This document shows positions 1-6,615 of a stretch of DNA of 11,871 nt, piece by piece. The first letter of the stretch is position 1. Every line of letters starts with the position of its first letter. The position numbers were made by a program, and so were the translations under genes. The stretch spans positions 1 through 11,871 of the forward strand of contig VAWY01000157.1 of NCBI GenBank assembly GCA_005888335.1. Reading direction: 5' to 3'. Under the pieces are notes generated by a model. It was not told the origin of the DNA. It saw nothing but the letters and a program-made list of their open reading frames with translations, and did no database searches. Source of the stretch: Actinomycetota bacterium. Lineage in GTDB: Bacteria; Actinomycetota; Thermoleophilia; Solirubrobacterales; Solirubrobacteraceae.

Positions 1-2
1 CC

Positions 3-185
3 TCTAGTGACCTCAAAAACGTGAACCCGCTGCTCGTCAACCCGCCGGGTGGCGACTTCCACGAGACCCCGGGCTCGCCTACTATCAATGCAGGCGACAA
101 TGGTGCACTCGTGCCGGTGCGTTCAGTAGATGTAGACGGGAATCGTGTCGGCGCCGTGGACATCGGCGCATACGAGCACCCATAG
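3..185 (+). CDS. C-terminal end of a parallel beta-helix surface protein (5' partial)
   Basis: The frame is open from the window edge to TAG at 183-185 and gives 60 residues. It contains the run SPTINAGDNG and ends in DVDGNRVGAVDIGAYEH, close to the C-terminus. The pairing 'SPxINAGD... DxDGN.R...VDIGAYE' is the usual last turn of right-handed parallel beta-helix proteins, often annotated as choice-of-anchor Q or polymorphic outer-membrane-like repeats. Such proteins are secreted or surface-attached. The gene starts outside the window, so signal peptide and length cannot be judged. A hairpin follows about 30 bp after the stop. The family-type call is fairly secure; the specific role is unknown. 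Confidence 0.8.
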   Translation, partial: SSDLKNVNPLLVNPPGGDFHETPGSPTINAGDNGALVPVRSVDVDGNRVGAVDIGAYEHP

Positions 186-214
186 AAGGGGAGTCCGGCC
201 CTCGGAGTCGCGCC

Positions 215-231
215 CGCCTCGCCGCGAGGCG
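215..231 (+). terminator. Hairpin after the beta-helix gene, possible terminator
   Basis: CGCCTCG (215-221) and CGAGGCG (225-231) are perfect 7-bp arms around a 3-nt loop, 29 bp beyond the stop codon at 185. The following bases are ATCCTTTGG, a weak T-rich tail. Rho-independent termination is plausible but not certain. The rest of 186-372 holds no convincing gene. Confidence 0.45.
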
Positions 232-372
232 ATCCTTTGGACGGAGGATGCGGCTGCAACCGAGCGTGAGGGTGGCACGCCCAAGCCGTAGCGCTATGGC
301 GCGACTCACGTCACCAGCGGCCGCCGTACGACGACCGGCGCGCCGACGTACCGCTCTGACCGCGGCCGGGGG

Positions 373-1011
373 TCATCGCGTGAACGTGAGGTGCGTGACG
401 CCGCTGGGCGTCGAGACCGCCTCGATGGCGTAGTCCGCCTCGAGCGCTTCGAGGCCGTCCCACAGCCGCACCCCGCGGCCGAGCACGATCGGTACCTGGA
501 CCAGGTGGATGTGGTCGACGAGGCCCGCCGCGATGAAGTCGCGCGCAATGGTCGGCCCACCGCCGATGCGCACGTCCTGCCCGCCTGCCGCCTCGCGGGC
601 GACGTCAAGCGCCTCGGCCGGTGAGGCGTCGAGGAAGTGGAAGGTGGTGCCGCCCTCCATCTCGATCGGGGGACCCGGCCGATGGGTGAGCACGAACGTC
701 GGCGTGTGGAAGGGCGGGTTGGGGCCCCACCACCCTCTCCAGTCGGCGTCGTCCTGCCAGCCCGGCGGACCGAACTTCCCCGCACCCATGATCTCGGCGC
801 CGATCCCGGGCTCGTGCTGCTGGGCGAGTGCATCGTCGGTGCCCGCGCTGCCCCCGGCACCACCCACTATCGGCGCACCGAAGCGCGTGGCGAACATCCA
901 CTCGGCCAGCCGTCGTCCGGCATGCCCCATGGGCGCGTCCGCGCTCTGGCCCTCACCGGTGGCGAAGCCGTCCAGCGAGATGGAGAGGTTGTGAATCCGT
1001 GTGCGTGTCAT
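373..1011 (-). CDS. RibD C-terminal / dihydrofolate-reductase-fold oxidoreductase
   Basis: 212 residues, cytoplasmic. Features typical of the RibD_C/DHFR-like family (PF01872 type) are: N-terminal strand with SISLDGFATG (residues 10-19), MGAGKFGPP (75-83) at the place of the family's MGRxT loop, TFVLTHRP (105-112), GGTTFHFLD (120-128), and near the C-terminus IGGGPTIARDF (149-159) followed by QVPIVLGRGVRLW (172-184). The last segment is the NAD(P)H-binding and closing strand of the family. The usual length is 180-215 aa, so it looks complete. The ATG at 1011 is chosen because GGAGG lies 7 nt upstream (1019-1023) and because it overlaps the preceding GST gene as ATGA. These proteins are generally annotated as deaminase/reductases without a known substrate; a true folate role is unlikely. 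Confidence 0.88.
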   Translation of the reverse strand: MTRTRIHNLSISLDGFATGEGQSADAPMGHAGRRLAEWMFATRFGAPIVGGAGGSAGTDDALAQQHEPGIGAEIMGAGKFGPPGWQDDADWRGWWGPNPPFHTPTFVLTHRPGPPIEMEGGTTFHFLDASPAEALDVAREAAGGQDVRIGGGPTIARDFIAAGLVDHIHLVQVPIVLGRGVRLWDGLEALEADYAIEAVSTPSGVTHLTFTR

Positions 1012-1712
1012 ATGCCTGCCTCCGGGTCGGATGTCTGATCGTGTTGACCGCGGCCACGACACCCAGCTTGCGAATGACCGGCGTTGATCGCCCATTGGGC
1101 GGCGAAAGCGCGTTCGTATGCGGGCCGCGCTTCGCCGCGGGCAACATAGGCAGCCAGTTTCGGGAACTCGTCCAGAAGGCCCGAAGGTCGAAGCCTGAGC
1201 AGCACCGACACCGTCATGAGGTCGCCCGCGCTGAAGGCCCCATCGAGCCAGTCGGCATCGCCCAAGCGGGCAGAAAGTTGGACCAGTCGATCGCGAATGC
1301 GGTCTTTGACCAGAGGCAGGCGCTCTTCGGCCCATGGCTTGTCGCCCTCCGCGAACCTGGCGGTCACGAGTTCGAGGATCGGCGGCTCCACGGTGTTGAG
1401 CGCGGCGAACATCCAGGTGATTGCCCGCGCCCGCGCATTGGCATCGTCCGGGAACAGTCCCGCATGGTGGTCGGCGATGTGGAAGACGATCGCGCCTGTC
1501 TCAAACAAGGCAAGATCGCCTTCCTCATAGGTCGGAATCAGACCGAAAGGATGAAGGCGCAGATGCGCGGGTTCCTTCTTCGCTCGGAACGAGACAAGGC
1601 GAACCTCGTAGGGCTGGCCCACCTCTTCAAGCGCCCATCGAACGCGCGTGTCGCGCGCCAGGCCCTTGCCGCCATCGGCCGACCGCTCAAAGGAGGTGAT
1701 GACGATGGTCAT
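1008..1712 (-). CDS. Glutathione S-transferase family protein
   Basis: 234 residues. The N-terminal thioredoxin-like half contains HPFGLIPTYEEG (54-65) with the family's cis-proline at P60 and the FETGAIVFHIAD segment (70-81), where E71-T72 replaces the usual E-S glutathione gamma-glutamyl contact. The helical C-terminal half has SAGDLMTVSVLLR (161-173), a variant of the N-capping S/TxxD motif, then DEFPKLAAYVAR (181-192), the usual end of the domain. The last ~25 residues (from about 210) are low-complexity and may be a readthrough tail. The ATG at 1712 overlaps the stop of a 39-codon frame, and its own stop overlaps the start of the reductase gene, so it sits in a translationally coupled chain. 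Actinobacteria often lack glutathione, so the physiological thiol is uncertain. Confidence 0.88.
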   Translation of the reverse strand: MTIVITSFERSADGGKGLARDTRVRWALEEVGQPYEVRLVSFRAKKEPAHLRLHPFGLIPTYEEGDLALFETGAIVFHIADHHAGLFPDDANARARAITWMFAALNTVEPPILELVTARFAEGDKPWAEERLPLVKDRIRDRLVQLSARLGDADWLDGAFSAGDLMTVSVLLRLRPSGLLDEFPKLAAYVARGEARPAYERAFAAQWAINAGHSQAGCRGRGQHDQTSDPEAGI

Positions 1713-1828
1713 CGTGAGGAGCCCCTCGGGTTCGCCTCCGTGGCGTCATCCCCGTCGGTCACGAACTCGTCCGGCTGCTCGGCGGCACCGGCGAGGGGCA
1801 GGAACAGACAGGCCGCTCCTTTGCGCAT
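1709..1828 (-). CDS. Small ORF (39 aa) coupled to the GST gene
   Basis: A 39-codon frame beginning MRKGAACLFLPLAGAAEQ and rich in D/E afterwards. GAGGAG (1837-1842) stands 8 nt before the ATG, a good ribosome-binding site. The TGA stop (1709-1711) overlaps the GST start as ATGA. An in-frame ATG at 1861 would give 50 aa. No family is recognised; the hydrophobic first half is too short for a confident membrane helix or signal peptide. It could be a short leader that feeds ribosomes to the GST gene, or the decayed end of a lost gene. The spacing argues for it, the length and lack of homology against. Confidence 0.35.
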   Translation of the reverse strand: MRKGAACLFLPLAGAAEQPDEFVTDGDDATEANPRGSSR

Positions 1829-2241
1829 CGGACGATCTCCTCGTCTCGCGGTCAGGGTCATGTACACACGGACTCGGCCCACTTCGGAAACTCATCGCTG
1901 GCCGCCGGAAAGTCGATGCGCGCGGAACCGGGAACGCGTGGCGAGCTCGCGCCCGCTTCTGCTTTGGACGAAACCCAGCGCTCTCGGGTCGCACTGATTC
2001 GGCGCGACGAGCACAGCGCTGCTTCGCGCGAGGAGCGGCGCGCTGCGTCGATCCGCGGTGCGTCAATCGTTGCGGTCGGGCTTCAGAGTCGGAGCCCGCG
2101 GTCGCCGGAATCATCGCCGGCCGAGCGCGCATGGATCAATGTCTTTCAGCTCCGACATGGAGTAGCAGCGACGACCGAAGCGAATGTGATCTACGCGCAC
2201 GCGGAACAGGTGACCAGCTCGAAGTGCGTGCCCGCGAGTGG
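1829..2241. other. 413-bp stretch without a convincing gene
   Basis: This lies between the coupled GST chain and the six-TM protein gene. Long frames cross it on both strands but are Arg/Ser-rich and show no domain. It should contain the promoter of the GST chain; no clear -10/-35 pair could be picked. One minus-strand frame ends DEFPKWAESVCT at 1858, which faintly recalls the DEFPKLAAYV of the neighbouring GST, possibly by chance. Confidence 0.4.
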
Positions 2242-2937
2242 TCAAATCACCTCGCCGGAGTCTCGTGGTTTGCGTGTGCCTGTTACCACCACACCGACGA
2301 CGAAGACCAAGAAGAGAAGCTGAGCGGCCGCGCCGACAGCGCCTTCAAAGTCGCTCTCAAAGCCGGCATACCCGACAGCTACCCCACTGGCCATGTAGAA
2401 CAAGCCGCCGCCGACGGCGGCCCAACCCAGCCACCGGGCGGTGATTCCGGTACGGGCGATCGCCAGACCGAAGAGCACGACCGAGAGTCCGAGCAGCAAA
2501 CGGAAGTAGCTGTTGAGCCCCCACTCGGCCCAGCGCACGGTTGAAGCATCGGCAAACCTGACGGCCTTCTGAGGCCCCGACGTCTTGGCCCAGGCATCCA
2601 CCGCCTGCTTGAGGGCCACACCGTCGATCGCCTGCAAGGCCGCCCAGATGGCGACCGTGGCGATCGTGGACCCGAGCGCACAAACGGCCAGCAGAGGAAC
2701 GTCGCCGCGCGAGTGCAGAACGCGATAGAGCGCCAGGAACCCGCCTAACACGATCAGCACTCCCACGAACTGGACGAGGTGGACTGCGGTCCAGGAACCG
2801 CTTTCAGCGTACTTGGCGAAGACGACTGGGAAGTTGTCCTCATGCCCTGACGGGTGAAAGTGCGTCGCGATGAGGTTTGTCACGAAGCCTCCAGCGAGGA
2901 GGGCCCCGGCAAGCCTGAAGACGGCGCGGTCGGTCAC
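2242..2937 (-). CDS. Six-TM integral membrane protein of unknown function
   Basis: 231 residues from a GTG start with GGGAG 9 nt upstream (2947-2951). A longer in-frame extension to 3036 is Arg-rich and unlike a start. Hydrophobic segments lie at about 5-25, 49-73, 81-104, 142-162, 168-192 and 199-220, so six TM helices are predicted. Between TM1 and TM2 is HFHPSGHEDNFP (26-37), an acidic/histidine loop I have seen in uncharacterised actinobacterial membrane proteins that sit beside small oxidoreductases. The C-terminus is short and basic. No catalytic motif is visible. A second six-TM protein at 3389-4009 has a similar plan with an Asp/His loop after TM1, so the two may be distant relatives. 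Confidence 0.75.
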   Translation of the reverse strand: MTDRAVFRLAGALLAGGFVTNLIATHFHPSGHEDNFPVVFAKYAESGSWTAVHLVQFVGVLIVLGGFLALYRVLHSRGDVPLLAVCALGSTIATVAIWAALQAIDGVALKQAVDAWAKTSGPQKAVRFADASTVRWAEWGLNSYFRLLLGLSVVLFGLAIARTGITARWLGWAAVGGGLFYMASGVAVGYAGFESDFEGAVGAAAQLLFLVFVVGVVVTGTRKPRDSGEVI

Positions 2938-3173
2938 GTTTCTGCGCTCCCAGTCAGGCGACAGCTCTCGGTGACCAGACGCTATCCGACGCTGCGACGT
3001 CGCGACGGCCGTTCCCGCAACCCGCGCGCGCGGCACGGACCTCCGTCGGCGCGTCGAGCCTTTCCCTTACTGCACGTCTACGCGAAGCGGCGCTACGGCA
3101 CCCGCTGCCGCGTCGCGCGATGACCGGGTCTGAGCGCCGCGGGTGTTGTGCGTGGCGCTCAGTAACTGGTGGG

Positions 3174-3290
3174 CTACAGGCGCAGGCCGGCGGTGGCGGG
3201 GAGCATCGGCGGGCGGCGGGCGTGGACGGCGTCGATGATCTCGGCGTTGTCGATGCCCTCCAGGTAGACCGAGGTGATGCAAGCAGTACC
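3174..3290 (-). pseudogene. C-terminal remnant of a tyrosine recombinase/integrase-like protein
   Basis: The minus strand reads GTACITSVYLEGIDNAEI then IDAVHARRPPMLPATAGLRL and a TAG stop at 3174-3176. The stretch 'TSVYLxGIDxxEII..VHARRxPM' matches my memory of the last ~35 residues of actinobacterial phage-type integrases, but I could not search it. No catalytic Tyr context or Arg-His-Arg region can be found upstream: the same frame loses similarity at once and meets a stop within about 25 codons. The gene is therefore truncated to its tail. It marks a former mobile element between two membrane-protein genes. Confidence 0.5.
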
Positions 3291-3388
3291 GCTACCACGG
3301 TGTCGCGAACGATCACGAAGCTCTCTCGCCGATGCCGGATACCCGGCTCAACGCGATGAACGGGACGCTCGGCGGCCCGCAAGATCAG

Positions 3389-4009
3389 TCAGGTCTGCGG
3401 ATGTTGGTGCGAGGGATCGCTCGCGGCGGTCGTCGTCCTCATCATCCACACGCCCAGCCATGCGACGGCAAGACCGAGGGGGATGCCGGTCGGCGACAGC
3501 AACGCACGAAACCCGACGATGCCGCCGATCACGATGGCGACACAGATGGCGGACGGGAACACGCGAGCCCGAAAGCTCGCGATGCCGATCAGGGCCCAGC
3601 CCACGGCGAAGAGCAGATAGCTGGAAATGGCGCCGATCGCGATCAGGGTCGAAGGATCTGTGTCGAGCACCGCGGGCGCCTCGTCAGCGAGCCACGGGAC
3701 CGCGAAGGTCTCGAACCACAGGTCACCGCCCAAGAGCATCGTGCCAACGATCGCAGTGACGACGGCGATCAGGCCAATCCTGCCCGGCGCCTTGTGTAGC
3801 CCCCACCCGTACGCGCCGACCAGGGCGAGCATGAGCACACAAAAGCCAACGAGGTAAACGACACCGCCAACCTGAAATACAGGATCAGTCGACGTGGCCA
3901 CGTGATCGTCGGGATCGAACGGCAACATCACAAGTTGCGCGACCACGATCAACACACCGGCTGCGAGTGCCATGGGCCCAGCAAGCCGCGAGAGCGGTGA
4001 ATCCAACAT
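3389..4009 (-). CDS. Six-TM integral membrane protein of unknown function
   Basis: 206 residues. Hydrophobic segments lie at about 9-29, 46-68, 76-98, 121-145, 151-170 and 175-192, giving six TM helices. A short loop LPFDPDDHVATSTDP (29-43) follows TM1, and LWFETFAVPWLADE (97-110) sits after TM3. The tail from 191 is polar and His/Thr-rich. The ATG at 4009 is preceded by AAAGGG (4014-4019) at a short 4-nt spacing; M13 is a less likely alternative. No transport or enzymatic motif is seen. The overall plan resembles the protein at 2242-2937. Confidence 0.78.
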   Translation of the reverse strand: MLDSPLSRLAGPMALAAGVLIVVAQLVMLPFDPDDHVATSTDPVFQVGGVVYLVGFCVLMLALVGAYGWGLHKAPGRIGLIAVVTAIVGTMLLGGDLWFETFAVPWLADEAPAVLDTDPSTLIAIGAISSYLLFAVGWALIGIASFRARVFPSAICVAIVIGGIVGFRALLSPTGIPLGLAVAWLGVWMMRTTTAASDPSHQHPQT

Positions 4010-4343
4010 GTATCCCTTTCAATGGAACCGCGCCGCACGTCGAGTGCAGGCCTTGCCGACCTAGGTAGATTGCCATCCCGCGCCCCAGTCCTGAACTCCA
4101 AACCTCAGGCGCGGAGGCTTGTCGATTTGCGTTGATGCTCCCAGTGCACGTGATTGTCGCTGCTGCCGACACGGCGACTGAGAGCGCCGTTCGGCCGCAT
4201 CTGCCGGGCGAACGTCGCTGCTCCTTATCGCGCCGCGCGAAGGAGCACTCAACTCCGTCGCGACGCTCGAGCGCCACGCGATCAGTGCTGGGTCTCGTCC
4301 GTTGCGACGCTCATTGGCAGCCGCGCCGAGGGGGTTATGAGAG
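4010..4343. other. 334-bp gap without a convincing gene
   Basis: This lies between the NTF2-like gene and the six-TM gene on the minus strand. Frames crossing it have no recognisable domain. It should contain the promoter for the six-TM gene and the end of the NTF2 transcript; I could not identify either. Confidence 0.4.
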
Positions 4344-4769
4344 TCACTCGCGTCCGGACATCTCGCGGACCGCCGCGTCGATGCCCTCACCGGCCGACTC
4401 GACGGGCTCGACGTACAGGCGAGCCCACGTGATGGACGCGTCCCGCACGCCCATGACGATGACGCCGGCCATGTCCAGGCGACTGCCGTCCTCGTGCGTG
4501 CCGTGCCAGCGCCATTCCGTCCATGCGGTATCGGCCTCGACCGCGCTGGCAACAAGTTCGGCCCGGAAATCCGGAATTCCGGAGAAGACTGCCGACCAGT
4601 TCTCACGGACCTGATCGCGCCCGCGGAACCTGCGATCTGGGTGGGCAGGCTGCTCGCTGTCGTAGTCCTCGGCGAACAAGGAGACGAACGACTCGATGTC
4701 GTGGGCGTTCATTGCCCCGGCGAGCGCGGCAGCCACGTCGAGCGGCGTATGCGTGTCATCGCCTGACAC
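4344..4769 (-). CDS. NTF2/SnoaL-like cone-fold protein
   Basis: 141 residues. It starts with a helix containing AAALAGAMNAHDIESFVSLF (13-32), then AEDYDSEQPAHPDRRFRG (33-50) and RDQVRENWSAVFSGIPDF (51-68). This is the classic SnoaL/NTF2 order of helix-D-helix, 'xxP....RGRDxVRxxW...FxxxPDF', followed by strands WTEWRWHGTHEDG (83-95) and MAGVIVMGVRDASITWARLY (100-119). The 'ITWARLYVEPV' ending is typical. The fold forms a hydrophobic pocket; members include polyketide cyclases, dehydratases and steroid isomerases, but most are uncharacterised. The chosen start is GTG with a weak upstream GGCGAG; M20 is too late for the fold. It probably acts on a small organic molecule in the cytoplasm. Confidence 0.85.
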   Translation of the reverse strand: MSGDDTHTPLDVAAALAGAMNAHDIESFVSLFAEDYDSEQPAHPDRRFRGRDQVRENWSAVFSGIPDFRAELVASAVEADTAWTEWRWHGTHEDGSRLDMAGVIVMGVRDASITWARLYVEPVESAGEGIDAAVREMSGRE

Positions 4770-4902
4770 GGATCCAGTCTCGCCGCTCGATCATCACGCG
4801 GCAAGCCCACGTCGGCCTCAACCGTCCCTGGATGCCACTGTTCATGGAGGCTGTATCGACGCCAGGCCCCGTTTGCGCGCCGCACGAATGCTTCGGTGAG
4901 AG

Positions 4903-5058
4903 CTACGGGTCGACGATGTGCCAGAGGGCGACGCGACGCCACGCGCGCTCCACGAACACGCTCGGGCCGATGACCTCGGTGTCGGCCTCATCGGTCGCGC
5001 AGTTGAGCGCCCACATACGGTGCGCAAGTGCCCAACCGTTCGCGTTGCCGCTCGCCAT
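4903..5058 (-). CDS. Orphan 51-aa frame, probable remnant of a larger gene
   Basis: The minus strand gives 51 residues from ATG (5058) to TAG (4903-4905), including LAHRMWALNC (11-20) and VFVERAWRRVALWHI (34-48). Composition, Trp content and codon choice look like real protein rather than an antisense shadow. There is no ribosome-binding site, and an in-frame stop lies within about 10 codons upstream. I do not recognise the family; the 'W.RVALWHI..P' ending recalls C-terminal strands of SnoaL-like folds, but this is a guess. It sits between the P-loop protein and the NTF2-like gene and may be the tail of a decayed gene. Confidence 0.4.
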   Translation of the reverse strand: MASGNANGWALAHRMWALNCATDEADTEVIGPSVFVERAWRRVALWHIVDP

Positions 5059-5122
5059 GCAACATCGGCGGGCGGCCGGCCGTCAGCGACTGTCGACGGC
5101 TGCGGGCCTGCATCGCTGCCCG

Positions 5123-5719
5123 TTAGGCCGGGAGGCGGGCCGCGTTGGTGACACGGGTCAGCCATTCGCGAGTCGCGGTCGGTGAACGCAGGCGTGCCAC
5201 CGCGAGATGCTGGTTTGCCGGCTCCGCGAGCATGCGCGGGTATTCCCGGCGCTGTCCTCGATGTGATTTCAGCGCCGTGAGCACGCCTCCTGCCGCGGCG
5301 AGCATCTGCTTGGGAAGTCCCGTCCTTCGGCCGGTCTGAGCGGCTTGCGCGCTGAGCGCTGAGGTGCGGGCGCGCGCGCGTTTGCCGAGCCGCCACAAGC
5401 TCACATGCATCCCGTAGTCGAGCCAGATGATCGTGTCCGCCCGAGGCCAGACGAGGTCGCGCACCGCGCGCTTGTTGCCATCCGTGACCCAGCACTCGCC
5501 TGCGATCGCCGCGCTCGTCCTCTCGCGCAGCACGGAGAGGGGCGCTGTACTGAAGTCGGGGCCGAAGTACAGCGAGTCCAGCTCGACATGGGGCACGTCG
5601 AGAGCGGCGGCAAGCTCGCGCGCGAGCGTGGTCTTGCCGGACCCGGTTCGCCCAAGTATCAGGATCCGGTTGGACCCTGTCAGGCTGTTCAGAGGATCGC
5701 GCTCTCGCTCGTCTGTCAT
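5123..5719 (-). CDS. P-loop NTPase, adenylate-kinase/topology-modulation (FlaR-like) type
   Basis: 198 residues. Walker A is GRTGSGKTT (23-31) after the strand RILIL. Then comes VPHVELDSLYFGPDFS (42-57), the nucleotide/substrate loop of this family, WVTDGNKRAVRDLVWPRAD (77-95), and the Walker B-like strand TIIWLDYGM (96-104). The C-terminal part is basic (RARART, HRGQRR) and ends with VARLRSPTATREWL (174-187), the usual 'RLRSPxExxxWL' finish of AAA-like 'DNA topology modulation protein' relatives. Such small kinases bind ATP and phosphorylate nucleotides or unknown substrates in the cytoplasm. Length fits the family. ATG 5719 lacks a strong Shine-Dalgarno. It is the first gene of the minus-strand block. 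Confidence 0.87.
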   Translation of the reverse strand: MTDERERDPLNSLTGSNRILILGRTGSGKTTLARELAAALDVPHVELDSLYFGPDFSTAPLSVLRERTSAAIAGECWVTDGNKRAVRDLVWPRADTIIWLDYGMHVSLWRLGKRARARTSALSAQAAQTGRRTGLPKQMLAAAGGVLTALKSHRGQRREYPRMLAEPANQHLAVARLRSPTATREWLTRVTNAARLPA

Positions 5720-5971
5720 GTCAGTCGGAACGCGGGAGCGCGCGCTTGAAACGTCCTGTGCGGCTTGGCCGTCCTCGGCAAAGCTACGCCACTACGAACG
5801 CGGGAGCCATCGGCGATTCGTCCATCGCGCGACGTGAATTTCCCGGTGTTGGATGCTCTCGAGGACGGAGCAGTCCATCTCGTAGGCCGCCGCGCTTGCG
5901 ACCTGTATGAGAACCGAGAGCGGCGACCGCTCCCGGAAGGAGGCGGAGCCGCCGGGCTGTTCGGCTACGTC

Positions 5972-6202
5972 GTGCCTCGGACGGTGAACGCCGATCGTAC
6001 GGCTTTCGTCCTCGCCATCATCGCGATCGTGTCGATCGTGGTGTTCTGGTCGGGAGTCACCCCGCTGTTTGCGGCGGCGGCGCTTGCCGCCATGGAACGC
6101 GGCGATGCGTCGCCGACGCGCCGGGTCCGCATCGCCGAGGCGCTTGCCGTCGTCGCGACCGTCGCCGCGCTGGTCGTCACGTTGGCTCAGAGCCACCTCT
6201 GA
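5972..6202 (+). CDS. Small two-TM membrane protein
   Basis: About 76 residues if it starts at GTG 5972. TM1 covers about residues 11-29 (FVLAIIAIVSIVVFW), then a small Ala-rich segment to AAAALAAMERGD, a basic loop TRRVRIAE (49-56), and TM2 (ALAVVATVAALVVTL, 57-71). The C-terminus is AQSHL. No family is recognised; such proteins are common in actinobacteria. The start is uncertain: AAGGAGG at 5937-5943 is too far from GTG 5972 and points to an in-frame CTG at 5957, while GTG 5984 is also possible. The open frame runs back to 5765 but that part has no membrane or domain character. A strong hairpin follows 22 bp after the stop. Confidence 0.55.
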   Translation: MPRTVNADRTAFVLAIIAIVSIVVFWSGVTPLFAAAALAAMERGDASPTRRVRIAEALAVVATVAALVVTLAQSHL

Positions 6203-6224
6203 GTTCGACGAGCCGGCCGGAAAG

Positions 6225-6257
6225 GGATCGAGCGTGCTTGCCGAGCACGCTCGATCC
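6225..6257 (+). terminator. 14-bp perfect hairpin after the small membrane protein gene
   Basis: GGATCGAGCGTGCT (6225-6238) pairs perfectly with AGCACGCTCGATCC (6244-6257) around a TGCCG loop. It begins 22 bp after the stop at 6202. The following CTAAAT is not a proper U-tract, so it may be a terminator common in high-GC actinobacteria (stem without U-run) or a symmetrical protein site. It would work on both strands. Confidence 0.65.
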
Positions 6258-6615
6258 TAAATCGGCCGCGCGTCAGCGGAGCGGACGCCGAGTGTTCCTC
6301 CGTGCGAATCCGGAAGCTCGGTACGTCTCCCGCGGAGACGTCGAGGAGGAGCGCTGCGCCGTTCGGGCGTCGGCTGTCCCCGAACACGCTTCCGCTTCGC
6401 GACATCCAGCACCGAGCGACGGTCAGAGCGTTTGTGCTTCCCATGCCAGGCGGAACTGCAGCGATGGATCTGCAGCTATTCCACGACGATGTCCTGTCCT
6501 GCGGTCGCATAGTCGACGTCAGGCAGGACAGCGATGCGAAACCGCGAAGGGCGCTTCCGCGCACAGGGCCCAGTTGTTGCATGGAGAGCGGCAGCGCTGT
6601 GGCGCTACAGCGCGG
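6258..6615. other. Gene-free gap with further inverted repeats
   Basis: No convincing gene is seen. The stretch holds an 8-bp palindrome with a 3-nt loop (6323-6330/6334-6341) and a 9-bp inverted repeat CTGTCCTGC/GCAGGACAG (6494-6502/6523-6531) with a 20-nt spacer. A third hairpin next to the AraC stop is listed separately. Minus-strand frames crossing it are antisense-like. Confidence 0.4.
6594..6613 (-). terminator. Hairpin 2 bp past the AraC gene stop
   Basis: GCGCTGT (6594-6600) and ACAGCGC (6607-6613) form a 7-bp stem with a 6-nt loop, two bases beyond the TGA at 6616-6618 on the minus strand. There is no U-run. It is a plausible terminator for the regulator gene. Confidence 0.4.

Noticed and set aside
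357..375. TGACC/GGTCA inverted repeat at the reductase stop codon
   Set aside because: Only 5 bp per arm and it includes the stop; too weak to call a terminator.
1858..1920. Minus-strand peptide ending DEFPKWAESVCT, similar to DEFPKLAAYV of the adjacent GST
   Set aside because: Only ~6 residues match and the sequence upstream has no GST character; possible duplicated GST tail but too short to support.
828..1997. 389-codon plus-strand open frame opposite the reductase and GST genes
   Set aside because: Antisense to two genes with clear family motifs, a good ribosome-binding site and ATGA coupling; no domain of its own.
4842..5495. 217-codon minus-strand open frame across the P-loop gene
   Set aside because: Arg/Ser/Pro-rich, no domain, overlaps the well-supported P-loop protein in another frame; high-GC shadow.
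5765..5971. N-terminal extension of the small two-TM protein
   Set aside because: Begins with TTG, has no signal or domain, and codon choice is unlike the membrane part; treated as upstream non-coding sequence.
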